From assembly GCA_002725995.1 (NCBI GenBank), contig PBRQ01000086.1, positions 1 through 35,475 on the forward strand: DNA of 35,475 nucleotides. The letters are read 5' to 3'. Shown here piece by piece: positions 9,646 through 18,336 of this stretch. Made by a program: the position numbers and the translations under genes. The notes under the pieces were generated by a model that was given only the letters and a program-made list of their open reading frames with translations, was not told the DNA's origin and ran no database searches. The stretch's first letter is position 1. Every line of letters begins with the position of its first letter. This stretch comes from Gammaproteobacteria bacterium (GTDB lineage: Bacteria > Pseudomonadota > Gammaproteobacteria > Pseudomonadales > Azotimanducaceae).

Positions 9646-10884
9646 TTATTCCTGGTTGGCAATTTGTCTCATGGCACCAAGTTTCGATCTGAATTCGACG
9701 GACCCAACCTGAGAGGCGTTGGGTTGGCTTGAGAACTGTGCTATCACCAGTTCCTGTGACCTGTTGATGTAAATGACTTGTCCGTGGACGCCGACGGCAG
9801 CATATTCTCCCTTGTCTGCATCGAGTATCCACCACATGTTTTTGTAGTATTTCCACGCCTCATCTTGGTTAAGGTCGTTGTTGGAATACCGAGACTGATC
9901 AGTTTTATCAACCATCAGTGTCTCATCCACCCAGTGAGCAGGAACAATCTGCTGGTTGTTTGCCTTCCCGCGGTTGAGTATCAGGCGACCAAACAGTGCT
10001 GCATCCCTAAGGGTTGATAGCATTCCGCCGGTGGCTACTGGCATGTAGGCCCTGTCTACTACAATAGCGGCATCATGGTATGTGCCCAGGCGCGACCAGA
10101 TTCTGTCAGCAATAAAGTCATGCAATGGTATGCCTGAGAGGCGGGCGATGATCCAGCCGATCAGGTCCGCATTCGCAGAGTTGTACTCGAAAACTGCACC
10201 GGGCTCACTGCCTTCCTCCTGCCGGATAAACTTGGCAAGGAAATCATGCACGCCATATATTTCAGCTTCTGCAGGCTGTACATCCTGTGCGCCAGGGAGA
10301 TAGGCCAGACCCATAGCCGGTGCATAGTGGAGAAAAAATTCAGACTCAGGGTCGACATAATTTTCTTTGAAGGCGATGGCGCTGGCATGATTCATTACCT
10401 GTTGCAGGCTTGTGCGTTCGAAGCCCGAGCCCTTGAGTTCTTTTATATAAGCTGCCGGGGAAGCATTGAGATCGATTTCATGCTCCTCCATCAGGATGCC
10501 GAATGCCGTACTGACTAGGGATTTTGTCATTGAAAACCAGATGTGCCTCTGCTGCTCTGAGAAACCATTCCAGTATGCCTCGTAGGCAATAGTGTCTCCC
10601 TGCAATATGAGAAAACCATCAGCACAGTACTTTTGCAGCAACTGGCCAAGGGGCATTTCTTCTCCATTTGCATCCTGAACGTTGCGTGCAGCAAAAGTGC
10701 TGGATTGGGCGACTTTAAGTTTTGGCAGGTCACCACCACGCGGTACCATTGATGAGTGGGTAACTGACTCCGTGTTGCGAAAACCCCAGGTGCTGTATGG
10801 CAATTGCATATAGTTGGCAAAAGTCACCTGACTTTCACGCTGAGGTGGGAAACCCTGCATTACATCGGGGTGGTTGTTTGTCAT
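9646..10884 (-). CDS. Serine hydrolase of the β-lactamase / class C fold
   Basis: This 412-residue protein has no signal peptide. The nucleophile motif is SMTK (S118, K121), the second motif is EYNSAN (Y234), and the third is HGQ in GVHGQVIYI, as in 6-aminohexanoate-dimer hydrolase and EstB-like esterases. It should hydrolyse an ester or amide in the cytoplasm; antibiotic resistance is unlikely from this subfamily. It begins 33 bases after the chimeric remnant at 10918 and may be the distal gene of the leftward acyl-CoA operon. Confidence 0.85.
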   Translation of the reverse strand: MTNNHPDVMQGFPPQRESQVTFANYMQLPYSTWGFRNTESVTHSSMVPRGGDLPKLKVAQSSTFAARNVQDANGEEMPLGQLLQKYCADGFLILQGDTIAYEAYWNGFSEQQRHIWFSMTKSLVSTAFGILMEEHEIDLNASPAAYIKELKGSGFERTSLQQVMNHASAIAFKENYVDPESEFFLHYAPAMGLAYLPGAQDVQPAEAEIYGVHDFLAKFIRQEEGSEPGAVFEYNSANADLIGWIIARLSGIPLHDFIADRIWSRLGTYHDAAIVVDRAYMPVATGGMLSTLRDAALFGRLILNRGKANNQQIVPAHWVDETLMVDKTDQSRYSNNDLNQDEAWKYYKNMWWILDADKGEYAAVGVHGQVIYINRSQELVIAQFSSQPNASQVGSVEFRSKLGAMRQIANQE

Positions 10885-10917
10885 GTTGTGTCCGCTATTG
10901 TTGGTTGATCAGATGCG

Positions 10918-11247
10918 CTAGTTTTCCTGAGCCCTGGTTTGCATGAATTGTTCGAGTAGAACGAATTTCTGAATCTTGCCTGAGGCGGTAACCGGCAGTT
11001 CGTCGACAAAAAACCATTCCCTGGGGGTTTTGTGGGGTGCCAGGCGTTCCCGGATATAGGTATGAAGTTCTTCTATTTCAACCTTCTGGCCAGCACTGGG
11101 GCGGATAAATGCTGCAATGGTCTCCCCCCATTTTTCATCCGGCACTCTAATGACTGCGGTATCACCAACGCCCGGGTCAGCCAGATCGACTTCTTCTATT
11201 GTGAAATCAGTATTGCTTGAGTGTGCTATTGCTGCTTGGGTTTTCAT
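10918..11247 (-). pseudogene. Chimera: zinc alcohol dehydrogenase N-terminus joined to acyl-CoA synthetase C-terminus
   Basis: This open frame encodes 109 residues. About the first 26 (MKTQAAIAHSS..., then TIEEVDLADPG) match the extreme N-terminus of zinc-dependent alcohol dehydrogenases. From GVGDTAVIRVPDEKWGE onward the sequence is the C-terminal lid of an AMP-forming acyl-CoA synthetase, including TASGKIQK with the catalytic Lys. The junction falls near 11160-11180, where both families plausibly carry a DPG/HPGVGD-like stretch, so a microhomology deletion between two former genes is the simplest origin. It lacks the ATP-binding core and should be inactive, although the lid could still be expressed. 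The intact synthetase directly upstream has its own lid. Confidence 0.7.
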
Positions 11248-11314
11248 GCAGTTACGTCTCTGATTCGTTTTTCAAGCGATCCGTCAAGAGTAAAGGTGCT
11301 AGAGCAGTATCTCA

Positions 11315-12871
11315 TCATTCGGCACCGCGTATTCCCGTATTCTGATCTTTCCAGTAGGGTTCACGGAGTATACGTCGCAGGATTTTCCCTACAGCTGTTT
11401 TTGGCAGTTCATCCACAATGTGTATTGCCTTTGGAACCTTAAACCGGGCCAGCAGTGTTTTAGCAAAGGCCAGCAATTCATCATCCGTAACCTGGTGCCC
11501 TGACCGCAGAACAACCGAGGCATTGATTGCTTCACCCCATTTTTTGTCAGGAACCGAGTAGACACCGCATTCAGCAATGGCTTTGTGTTCCATCAGCGCA
11601 TTTTCGACTTCTGCCGGGTAGACATTAAAGCCGCCGGTAATAATCATGTCCTCTTTCCTGTCGGCCAGGTAAAAGTAACCATCTTCATCAACGCGCCCCA
11701 GGTCACCCGTTCGCAACCATCCTCCAACGAGTCGAGCTTCGTCCAGTTCCGGTCTTTGCCAGAAGCCGGGAGTAGTCCAGGGTGCGCAGATCCAGATCTC
11801 GCCGACTTCACCCGTCTCTACATCGACACCCTCATCGTTTCGGATCCTGACCTGTGCCTGCGTGCACTCCCTGCCGACGGAAGTGAGCCTTTCTTCTTTA
11901 CCTGCCAGCGCCTTGTCATGTTCTGCTGGCAGCATGAGGGTATTCAGGCCATAGGCTTCTGTCTGACCAAAGCCGGTGTAGAGGACAGATCCCAGTTTTT
12001 GCTGTGCCCTTCTCACCAGTGATGGCGCGGCAGGGGAGGCCGCATATACGACGGCTCGCAAACTGCTGAGATCAACCTGTTCGGCTTTTGGATGGTCCAA
12101 CAGGATTCTGAGGAGTGTTGGTACGGCAAGCATCATCGATATCCGCTGCTTTTCTATCGTATCCAGAATGCTCACCGGGTCTGCTTCCGGAAGGATGACC
12201 AGGGTTCCACCTGCGACCCAGCAACTATCCATGGCGCGGCCACCGAAATGGCTAAGAGCGAGTTGTCCGAGCAGGTTGTCCTCGGGTTGCAGGGCAAAGG
12301 TGTGTGCCCAGAAATTCATTGCAGCAGAGACGCTCGCATAACTGTGGGTAATACCTTTTGGACGACCGGTCGTTCCGGAACTGTATAGGATGTGAGCGAT
12401 AGAGCCGGGTGGCAGATCAGCCTGGGGCGGGCCCCCTTCAGTAGAACTAGGCAGGCTGGAGATGTTCGTAATTCCTTCAGCATCCTGAAACGACAGTACC
12501 CGTATGTTGCCACTTATGCTGGCAAGGACCCGTTGTGCTGATTCCGGTGTCATGGCGATGACGAATCTCGCATCGGCGTCCTCTAACATGAAGGTGTGTT
12601 CAGACTCGGTCAGGGCACCGAGCATGGGAATGAGCGCGCCACCAGCACGAGCGATACCAATCACAGATTCCACATACTCAATGCAGTTTTGTTGTATCAG
12701 GGCAACTCTTTCGCCGGGTTGCATACCCAATTGCATGAGCCAAAGGGCAATCGTATCCGCGTTGCGATTGAGTTCCGCATAGGTTCTTCGTCTGTCACCA
12801 TCAATCAGTGCAATGCGGTCGGGCCAGTGCCTGGCTGCTCTGGCTGGATAGTGGGAATAGGGATGAATCAT
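11315..12871 (-). CDS. AMP-forming acyl-CoA synthetase (ligase)
   Basis: The enzyme activates a carboxylic acid to its acyl-CoA through an acyl-adenylate. At 518 residues it is full length. The P-loop ILYSSGTTGRPKG is near residue 170, the adenylate motif GFGQTEAYGL near 300, the hinge YFYLADRKEDMIITGGFNVYP near 410, and the lid Lys occurs in KTAVGKILRR. The start codon overlaps the preceding citrate-synthase-like gene (ATGA), so translation is probably coupled. It is the natural entry enzyme for the catabolic clusters on both sides. The acid is unknown. Confidence 0.92.
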   Translation of the reverse strand: MIHPYSHYPARAARHWPDRIALIDGDRRRTYAELNRNADTIALWLMQLGMQPGERVALIQQNCIEYVESVIGIARAGGALIPMLGALTESEHTFMLEDADARFVIAMTPESAQRVLASISGNIRVLSFQDAEGITNISSLPSSTEGGPPQADLPPGSIAHILYSSGTTGRPKGITHSYASVSAAMNFWAHTFALQPEDNLLGQLALSHFGGRAMDSCWVAGGTLVILPEADPVSILDTIEKQRISMMLAVPTLLRILLDHPKAEQVDLSSLRAVVYAASPAAPSLVRRAQQKLGSVLYTGFGQTEAYGLNTLMLPAEHDKALAGKEERLTSVGRECTQAQVRIRNDEGVDVETGEVGEIWICAPWTTPGFWQRPELDEARLVGGWLRTGDLGRVDEDGYFYLADRKEDMIITGGFNVYPAEVENALMEHKAIAECGVYSVPDKKWGEAINASVVLRSGHQVTDDELLAFAKTLLARFKVPKAIHIVDELPKTAVGKILRRILREPYWKDQNTGIRGAE

Positions 12872-13710
12872 GGTTTAGAACTTTGGTCAGGAAGATGGCG
12901 CTCACCCGGGCCAGTGTAATTGGCTCCCAGTGCATCAGGAATAATCCGAAGTGGGACACCTTCACGGATTTCCTCTGTTATATGTGCCAGCAGCGACATG
13001 CCGTAGGTCAGGGCTCCCAGGCCGCCAATAATTAGCGGATCAAAATTAAGGTCGGCGAGTATTGCGCCTAAAGCACCGGCAAGGTTGATGGGTATTTTCT
13101 TGCTCTTTAATGTTTCTAGTTCTGCTTCTATAGCATCCAAGCGCTGTCCGTGGGGTCCCCAGCCGTCGAGATCCTTGGCAAGGCGGCGTACGGTGATCGC
13201 GCGCGGCTCACCCTCCTTGTGAATAGGATGCCCAAACCCGGGCACAGCACCCCGGCGTTCAAGCCAGGTTTTGATAGTAGCCTTGCAGGCAGCACCATCG
13301 TCAAGGTCGAGGGATAAGGATTCAATCATCATTTCAGCTGGTTCTTGAGGTGAACCGGTAATTGAACCACTGGCAAGCATACCGCTTGCGAGTGCAGGGA
13401 TGGCGGATTCAGGTGAGGCGGAAGCAGTAAATCTGGCTGCGCCTGCCGCGGCACTGATAAACTGTTGGTCCATTCCGCTTCTCAATATGAGGTCAAACAA
13501 CGCGGCCTCTCTATCGTCTGGCAATTCACCCTTCAGTATAAGAAAGGCTGATTGGCTGTAGGAAAGTTGAGCGATGAGTTCCTCCACGGGATAACCGCGG
13601 ACATTGATTTTCCCCCCCTGTGCCTGACTTATTTGTGTTGTCCAGTAGTCACTCCAATCGCCAGAGGCAACATACTGACCGACATGTCTCTTTCCCGTCT
13701 TTTCAGGCAC
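12868..13710 (-). CDS. Citrate synthase / citryl-CoA lyase-like protein with altered active site
   Basis: The 280-residue protein has the short citrate-synthase fold of the citryl-CoA lyase-like group: VRGYPVEELI near 37, PGFGHPIHK (H161) and a final YTGPGER. Of the usual catalytic triad, only the middle His (GFGHP) is clear. The first His position appears to read MDQQ (80-83) rather than DH, and the Asp of NVDG appears as NLAG (A211). This needs alignment, but suggests changed chemistry, such as acting on an acyl-CoA without classic citrate formation. It overlaps the DUF35 gene upstream by 8 bases and the ligase downstream by 4, so it belongs to the operon. Confidence 0.8.
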   Translation of the reverse strand: MPEKTGKRHVGQYVASGDWSDYWTTQISQAQGGKINVRGYPVEELIAQLSYSQSAFLILKGELPDDREAALFDLILRSGMDQQFISAAAGAARFTASASPESAIPALASGMLASGSITGSPQEPAEMMIESLSLDLDDGAACKATIKTWLERRGAVPGFGHPIHKEGEPRAITVRRLAKDLDGWGPHGQRLDAIEAELETLKSKKIPINLAGALGAILADLNFDPLIIGGLGALTYGMSLLAHITEEIREGVPLRIIPDALGANYTGPGERHLPDQSSKP

Positions 13711-14146
13711 TGATGTTTCCCCGTTTTAGTTGGAAGGGTTTGTTGGTGTGAACCGTTGGTGTGAACATGGGTAGCTTAATGCCTGATTTCTGTTCAAAAA
13801 CAACCTGGACCTGCATGCCGATGTGCACGATCTCAGGCTCACAGTCAATGATGTTGGAAATCAGGAGTACACCATTATCAAGTTTGATACTTGCCACCAC
13901 ATAGGGTGCAGGGATGGCGGGGTGATAGGTGCGGTGATAAATGACAAAGCTGAATACTTCACCTTGCCCGGAAACGGATTTCATCTCCAGGTCTTCTGAC
14001 CAGCAGTCCGGACAAACTGGCCCACCAGGCAGGAATGGATGACCGCAGGACTTACAACTCCAGACCTGCAGTGATTCCTGTTGGCATGCATCCCAGAAAG
14101 ATTCAGTAAAAGGGGTCGGTTGCGGTAGTGGGTATTCGTTTTCCAT
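13703..14146 (-). CDS. DUF35 zinc-ribbon/OB-fold acyl-CoA-associated protein
   Basis: This 147-residue protein carries a rubredoxin-like zinc ribbon (CKSCG at about 31-35, CPDC at about 45-48) followed by an OB-fold (GEVFSFVIYHRTYHPAIPAPYVVASIKL). DUF35 proteins bind acyl-CoA and partner with thiolase-like or MaoC-like enzymes, for example ChsH2 with Ltp2 in steroid side-chain degradation. The gene lies 7 bases after the thiolase stop, as expected for a heteromeric complex. Confidence 0.9.
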   Translation of the reverse strand: MENEYPLPQPTPFTESFWDACQQESLQVWSCKSCGHPFLPGGPVCPDCWSEDLEMKSVSGQGEVFSFVIYHRTYHPAIPAPYVVASIKLDNGVLLISNIIDCEPEIVHIGMQVQVVFEQKSGIKLPMFTPTVHTNKPFQLKRGNISA

Positions 14147-14153
14147 ACTTGTT

Positions 14154-15287
14154 CTACACCCCCAGGACTAGTGTTGTATGTGTGTTCATGCCAAGGCCAT
14201 GACCGCTGACAAGGGCCGTTTCAGCACCCCGGATTTGACGATCTTCAGCTTCACCACGAAGTTGACGGACCGCTTCGATAACGTGAAGCATACCGCCACC
14301 ATAGGCTTCAGCCAAAAGGCCGCCGCTGGTGTTTACCGGCAGGCTTCCCTGGGGGCCAATATTCCCACCTTCAACGAAAGGACCTGCCTCTCCTACTGCA
14401 CAGAAGCCATAGGCTTCTAGCTGCATGAGTACCACGATAGTAAAGCAGTCATATAGCTGCACCACATCAATATCGCTGGGGGCAAGCCCTGTTTTCTCCA
14501 AAACTTCAGGCCCACACCTGGCCGCGGGCAGGCTGTCGAAATGATCAGGCGATGAATAGGTGCCAAAATCGTGTGCCTGCCCATAGCCGAGGATCCGGGT
14601 GTGCGGTTTGAGTAGATCCGCTGCGCGATCTGCTGAGGTTACGATGACTGCAGCAGCACCGTCAGATATAAGGCAACAGTCTGCTTTCTTAAGAGGTTCG
14701 ACGATATATCTGGCTTCTCGATATTCGTTTATGGTCAGTGGCTGCTGCAGCTGGGCATTGGGATTAAGGGCTGCATGGGCTCTTGCTGCAATCGCGACTT
14801 CGCCAAACTGATCGCCAGTGGTATCCCAGAGATGCATGTGGCGTTTTGCCGCAAGAGCGTGCAGCCCTGCAGCGCCAAACAGCCCAAAGGCAGCCTCATC
14901 ACCGCGGGCATAGTCAAAGGATCCTTTGGCAGAAAGTGGGGCGTCCCCGTACACACAGAGACAGACAGAGCAGAGGCCAGCCTCTATCGCCATAACTGCT
15001 CTTTGAATGATCGCTACGCTGCCGGCACCACCAAGAATCTCTGAGCCCGTATAACGCGGGTTCAGACCCAGCATTTGTCCGAGTGCCAGATAGTGCGGGG
15101 TAATTCCGTTGAGAATACCCTGGGCAGGCCCAGGGTCAGTAACAAGACCATCAACATCCTGGGGTGACAAGCCAGCATCTTCAATTGCTCTGGTTGCCGC
15201 CTCAACCTCCAGGTCTAGGGCTGTCCTGTCACTAAGTTTCCCGAAGGGGGAATGCCCCACTCCGGCGATTAAGGCTTCCCTGTTCAT
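14154..15287 (-). CDS. SCP2-type thiolase, Ltp2-like candidate retro-aldolase
   Basis: The start at 15287 is chosen because GGAG lies 10 bases upstream; 377 residues result. The fold is thiolase (N-terminal ALIAGVGHSPFG, C-terminal SGHGLGMNTHTTLVLG), but the usual nucleophilic Cys is absent in the ILGGAGSVA segment. Two Tyr residues used by Ltp2-type retro-aldolases appear kept: Y279 in QLYDCFT and Y329 in LAEAYGGGM. With the adjacent DUF35 gene this suggests C-C cleavage of a β-hydroxyacyl-CoA rather than, or as well as, thiolysis. First gene of the leftward operon, diverging from an acyl-CoA dehydrogenase across an operator-like palindrome. Confidence 0.85.
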   Translation of the reverse strand: MNREALIAGVGHSPFGKLSDRTALDLEVEAATRAIEDAGLSPQDVDGLVTDPGPAQGILNGITPHYLALGQMLGLNPRYTGSEILGGAGSVAIIQRAVMAIEAGLCSVCLCVYGDAPLSAKGSFDYARGDEAAFGLFGAAGLHALAAKRHMHLWDTTGDQFGEVAIAARAHAALNPNAQLQQPLTINEYREARYIVEPLKKADCCLISDGAAAVIVTSADRAADLLKPHTRILGYGQAHDFGTYSSPDHFDSLPAARCGPEVLEKTGLAPSDIDVVQLYDCFTIVVLMQLEAYGFCAVGEAGPFVEGGNIGPQGSLPVNTSGGLLAEAYGGGMLHVIEAVRQLRGEAEDRQIRGAETALVSGHGLGMNTHTTLVLGV

Positions 15288-15343
15288 CCAGCAAGCTCTC
15301 CAACTCAATCAAAGTATGCGAATGGTGCAATTATATTGAGTGT

Positions 15344-15360
15344 CACTTGACAATCAAGTG
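15344..15360. promoter_or_regulatory. Perfect 7-3-7 operator-like palindrome in the divergent promoter region
   Basis: CACTTGACAATCAAGTG has perfect 7-base arms. It lies 57 bases upstream of the thiolase start and 50 bases upstream of the acyl-CoA dehydrogenase start. Its complementary-strand core CTTGATTGTCAAG recurs, with one central change, at 22670-22686. The TetR protein encoded at 20249 is the obvious candidate to bind it. Confidence 0.65.
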
Positions 15361-15409
15361 GTAGTTTCATAAATTTACCGGGTCCTGGAAAATTCTGGCT
15401 GGTATTCCA

Positions 15410-16552
15410 ATGGAGCTGAGGCATAGCGAAGAACACGAGGCGGTAAGTCGAACCTTGAGAGACTTTGTTGATCGTGAAATCAAACCCAATACTCTGCAGT
15501 GGGAGAGAGAAGGGGAAGTTCCCCGGCAGATCTTCACCAAGCTGGCTGATCTTGGGTTCCTCGGCATCAGGCTTTCACCGGAATATGGTGGAGGGGGTCA
15601 GGATTTCTGGTTTACGGCTATTTTGCTGCAGGAACTTATGCGTGCCGGTTCAATTGGTGTTGCGGTGGCAATCATGGCGCATGCGGAATTTGCCACCAAG
15701 GTCATAGAGCGGGGTGGGTCCCACGAATTGAAGGCAAAGTATGTGCAGGCAGCCGCTGAAGGCAAGTTGATTGGTGCCCTTGGTGTCTCCGAGCCCGAGG
15801 CCGGTACCGATGTTGCGGGTTTGCAAACGCGAGCCGTGCGCGATGGTGACGAATATGTGATCAACGGTTCCAAACTCTATATCAGTAACGGCACTATTGC
15901 TGATTACATTACAACAGCGGTGCGCACCGGTGATGGAGGCCACCGGGGTATTTCAATTATTGTTGTACCTGCTGATACTAAGGGACTGACTCGTTCACGG
16001 TTGCAAAAAATCGGCACCCATTCATCGGATACAGCAGAGATATTTTTTGATGATTGCCGTGTTCCTGCGGAGAATCTCGTAGGCGAGGAAAATAAGGGCT
16101 TTCGATTGATCATGGAAGGATTCGAAGGTGAGCGCCTTGTGCTTTCTGTCATGGCTTGCAGTCAGGCACGCCTGATGTTTGAGCAGGCGCGCGAGTGGGG
16201 TCAGAACCGAAAGGCATTCGGACAGTCAATTCTCAGTTTTCAAGTTTGGCAGCATCGCCTGGCGGATGTTTTGACTCAAATTGAAGCAGCTGAGACGCTG
16301 ACCTACAGGGCCATCGATGAGTACGTCAAGGGAAAGCCTGCAAACTCCATTATTTCAATGGCGAAATTGTTTGCCACTGAAATGGCGCTGGATACGGCCC
16401 GGGAATGTGCTCAGATCCAGGGTGGGCTCAGCCACATGGAGGAGTGCTTGATTGGTCGCCTTTATCGAGATTCCCTCGCCCTAACGATCGGAGCCGGGAC
16501 CAGTGAAGCCATGCGCAATATCATCGCGCAAAGTAACGAGCTGGTGGCTTAG
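15410..16552 (+). CDS. Acyl-CoA dehydrogenase, isovaleryl/LCAD-like
   Basis: This 380-residue flavoenzyme has all acyl-CoA dehydrogenase segments: GALGVSEPEAGTDVAG (about 122), YVINGSKLYISNG (about 149) and a C-terminal IGAGTSEAMRN. The EGT catalytic Glu of short/medium-chain enzymes is Ala here, but E241 in FEGERLVLSVMA sits where isovaleryl-CoA dehydrogenase carries its Glu (LERLVL), so a functional base is likely and a branched substrate is plausible. First gene of the rightward operon; the ribosome site is weak. Its end is followed 16 bases later by an enoyl-CoA hydratase. Confidence 0.93.
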   Translation: MELRHSEEHEAVSRTLRDFVDREIKPNTLQWEREGEVPRQIFTKLADLGFLGIRLSPEYGGGGQDFWFTAILLQELMRAGSIGVAVAIMAHAEFATKVIERGGSHELKAKYVQAAAEGKLIGALGVSEPEAGTDVAGLQTRAVRDGDEYVINGSKLYISNGTIADYITTAVRTGDGGHRGISIIVVPADTKGLTRSRLQKIGTHSSDTAEIFFDDCRVPAENLVGEENKGFRLIMEGFEGERLVLSVMACSQARLMFEQAREWGQNRKAFGQSILSFQVWQHRLADVLTQIEAAETLTYRAIDEYVKGKPANSIISMAKLFATEMALDTARECAQIQGGLSHMEECLIGRLYRDSLALTIGAGTSEAMRNIIAQSNELVA

Positions 16553-16568
16553 CCCGGAGCAAGAAACT

Positions 16569-17381
16569 ATGTCTATCAAAAACAAAAAGCCATCCATCAA
16601 AACAGAATTGAGTGAAGGCGTACTGACGGTAACCTTAGATCGTCCCAAGGCACGAAATGCCATAACCGCGGAAATGCGGGAATCGTTGATAAACATATGG
16701 ACAGAGTTCAGAGACACAAATGAAGCCCGGGTTGGGATTCTCACCGGCGCGGGGGATCGGTCATTCAGTGCCGGAGCCGACCTCAAGGAGATCGGCGACT
16801 ACTACCGTGCCATGACACCCATCGAACGTCGGGAAATGGGTGTACAGTCGCCAGGGCTCGGGGCGATAACAAGAAATTTTGATCCACGTAAACCCATTAT
16901 CGCGGCCATCAACGGGCCCTGCCTGGCGGGTGGGCTTGAATTGGCGTTGGCCTGCGACATTCGTATTGCGGTCGAGGCGGCGACCTTTGGGCTGCCCGAG
17001 GTGACCCGGGGTATTCTGCCCGGCGCCGGTGGTACTCAGCGACTTCCCCGGTCAATGCCGCAGGGAGTAGCGCTCGAAATGATTCTAACTGGTGCACCGA
17101 TAGACAGCGAATCGGCCCTGCGCTGGGGGCTGATCAGCCATGTGGTAGCGGCGGCCGATCTGATGAAAGAAGCAACTCGAATAGCAAGATTGATTGCTGC
17201 CAATGGTCCACTCGCCGTTCGGGCTGCCCGTGATGCGGTATATCAGGGATCGGCAATACCGTTAAATGAGGCGCTCAGCCTTGAACAGTACCATGCGGAA
17301 CCACTTCGGCTTTCCGAGGACGCCACTGAAGGTGTTCAGGCCTTTATCGATAAAAGGCCAGCCAACTTCCAGGGCAAATAG
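16569..17381 (+). CDS. Enoyl-CoA hydratase/isomerase (crotonase family)
   Basis: The ATG at 16569 has GGAGC 8 bases upstream and gives 270 residues. Crotonase signatures are present: LDRPKARNAIT, GAGDRSFSAGADLKEIG (CoA/oxyanion loop), NGPCLAGGLELALACDIRIA and the GLPEVTRGILPGAGGTQRLPR segment. Both Glu positions used for hydration (in LELA and PEV) appear present, so true hydratase activity is likely. It should act on the product of the dehydrogenase upstream. Confidence 0.92.
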   Translation: MSIKNKKPSIKTELSEGVLTVTLDRPKARNAITAEMRESLINIWTEFRDTNEARVGILTGAGDRSFSAGADLKEIGDYYRAMTPIERREMGVQSPGLGAITRNFDPRKPIIAAINGPCLAGGLELALACDIRIAVEAATFGLPEVTRGILPGAGGTQRLPRSMPQGVALEMILTGAPIDSESALRWGLISHVVAAADLMKEATRIARLIAANGPLAVRAARDAVYQGSAIPLNEALSLEQYHAEPLRLSEDATEGVQAFIDKRPANFQGK

Positions 17382-17433
17382 ATCCAGTACCAAGAGATGT
17401 CATCGATCACCATCAACTTATTAGGAATTTGAT

Positions 17434-18288
17434 ATGACCCGAGAAAAAATTGCCATAGATGCATGGGCGACTCATATATCACCGGAAGGTGCGACCAAAT
17501 GGCCTGCCGAGTTCATGCACATCTTCAACAAATACAAGTCACCAAAAGTTATGACAGAAGGCCAGAGTATCGAGGCGCTTCTTGATGAGATGGATGCGGC
17601 CGGGGTGGACAGGCTAATCCTGTCGGCGTTTCACTACAAGGGGGAGTGGGTGCTCAGCAATGAAGAAGTGGCGGAGTTGGTCAAGCAGCATCCTGATCGG
17701 TTTGTTGGTGCTGGAACCGCCAATATCATGCAAAAGCCCATGGAAGTGGTTGCAGAGGTTGAATATATGGTCAACGAACTCAACCTTTGTTGTGTCCGGC
17801 TGGAGCCTTATATGTATGGTGACGGTATGACGGGGTTACCTCCCAATGATAAGCACTACTGGCCGGTGTATATGAAGTGTTCAGAATTAGGTGTGGCAGT
17901 GGCGATACAGGTTGGCCATACGGGGCCACTCCTTCCTTCGGAATGTGGCCGTCCCATCTATCTTGATGAGGTCGCACTTGCCTTCCCAGATCTCGTCATT
18001 CTCGGTTGTCATGTGGGCCAACCCTGGCATGAGGAGATGATGATCCTTGCTTGGAAACATCCCAACGTCTACCTTGAAACTTCAGCTCGCGGACCAAGGC
18101 AGTGGCCGGACTCGCTCGTTGATTTTGCCAAGCGCTGGGGTCAGGACAAACTCATCTGGGCGACGGATTACCCACTGTTGAGTTTTGACAGGACTTTGAC
18201 TGAGTTGGAAGAACTGGGCGTATCAGAAGAAATTTACAGAAAATTGGTTCGCGACAATGTGGTTCGTGCGCTGAAACTGAACGTATAG
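17434..18288 (+). CDS. Amidohydrolase-2 family protein
   Basis: The protein has 284 residues; AGGAA precedes the start by 6 bases. It has the TIM-barrel metal-dependent hydrolase/decarboxylase layout related to ACMSD and γ-resorcylate decarboxylase: QVGHTGP, ILGCHVGQPWHEE and the closing WATDYPLLSF with the metal-ligand Asp. The N-terminal HxH metal motif is replaced by IDAWATHI, a known variant subgroup. Hydrolysis, decarboxylation or hydration are all possible. Between two hydratase genes, it probably acts on a CoA-linked or ring-cleavage intermediate. Confidence 0.85.
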   Translation: MTREKIAIDAWATHISPEGATKWPAEFMHIFNKYKSPKVMTEGQSIEALLDEMDAAGVDRLILSAFHYKGEWVLSNEEVAELVKQHPDRFVGAGTANIMQKPMEVVAEVEYMVNELNLCCVRLEPYMYGDGMTGLPPNDKHYWPVYMKCSELGVAVAIQVGHTGPLLPSECGRPIYLDEVALAFPDLVILGCHVGQPWHEEMMILAWKHPNVYLETSARGPRQWPDSLVDFAKRWGQDKLIWATDYPLLSFDRTLTELEELGVSEEIYRKLVRDNVVRALKLNV

Positions 18289-18336
18289 CACCGCAGGTTT
18301 AAGTGTTTCTCCAACTTCGTACTGAGGCTAGAAAAA

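Noticed and set aside
9398-9856. Leftward frame of 152 codons
   Set aside because: Antisense to the DUF4124 gene and out of frame with the serine hydrolase.
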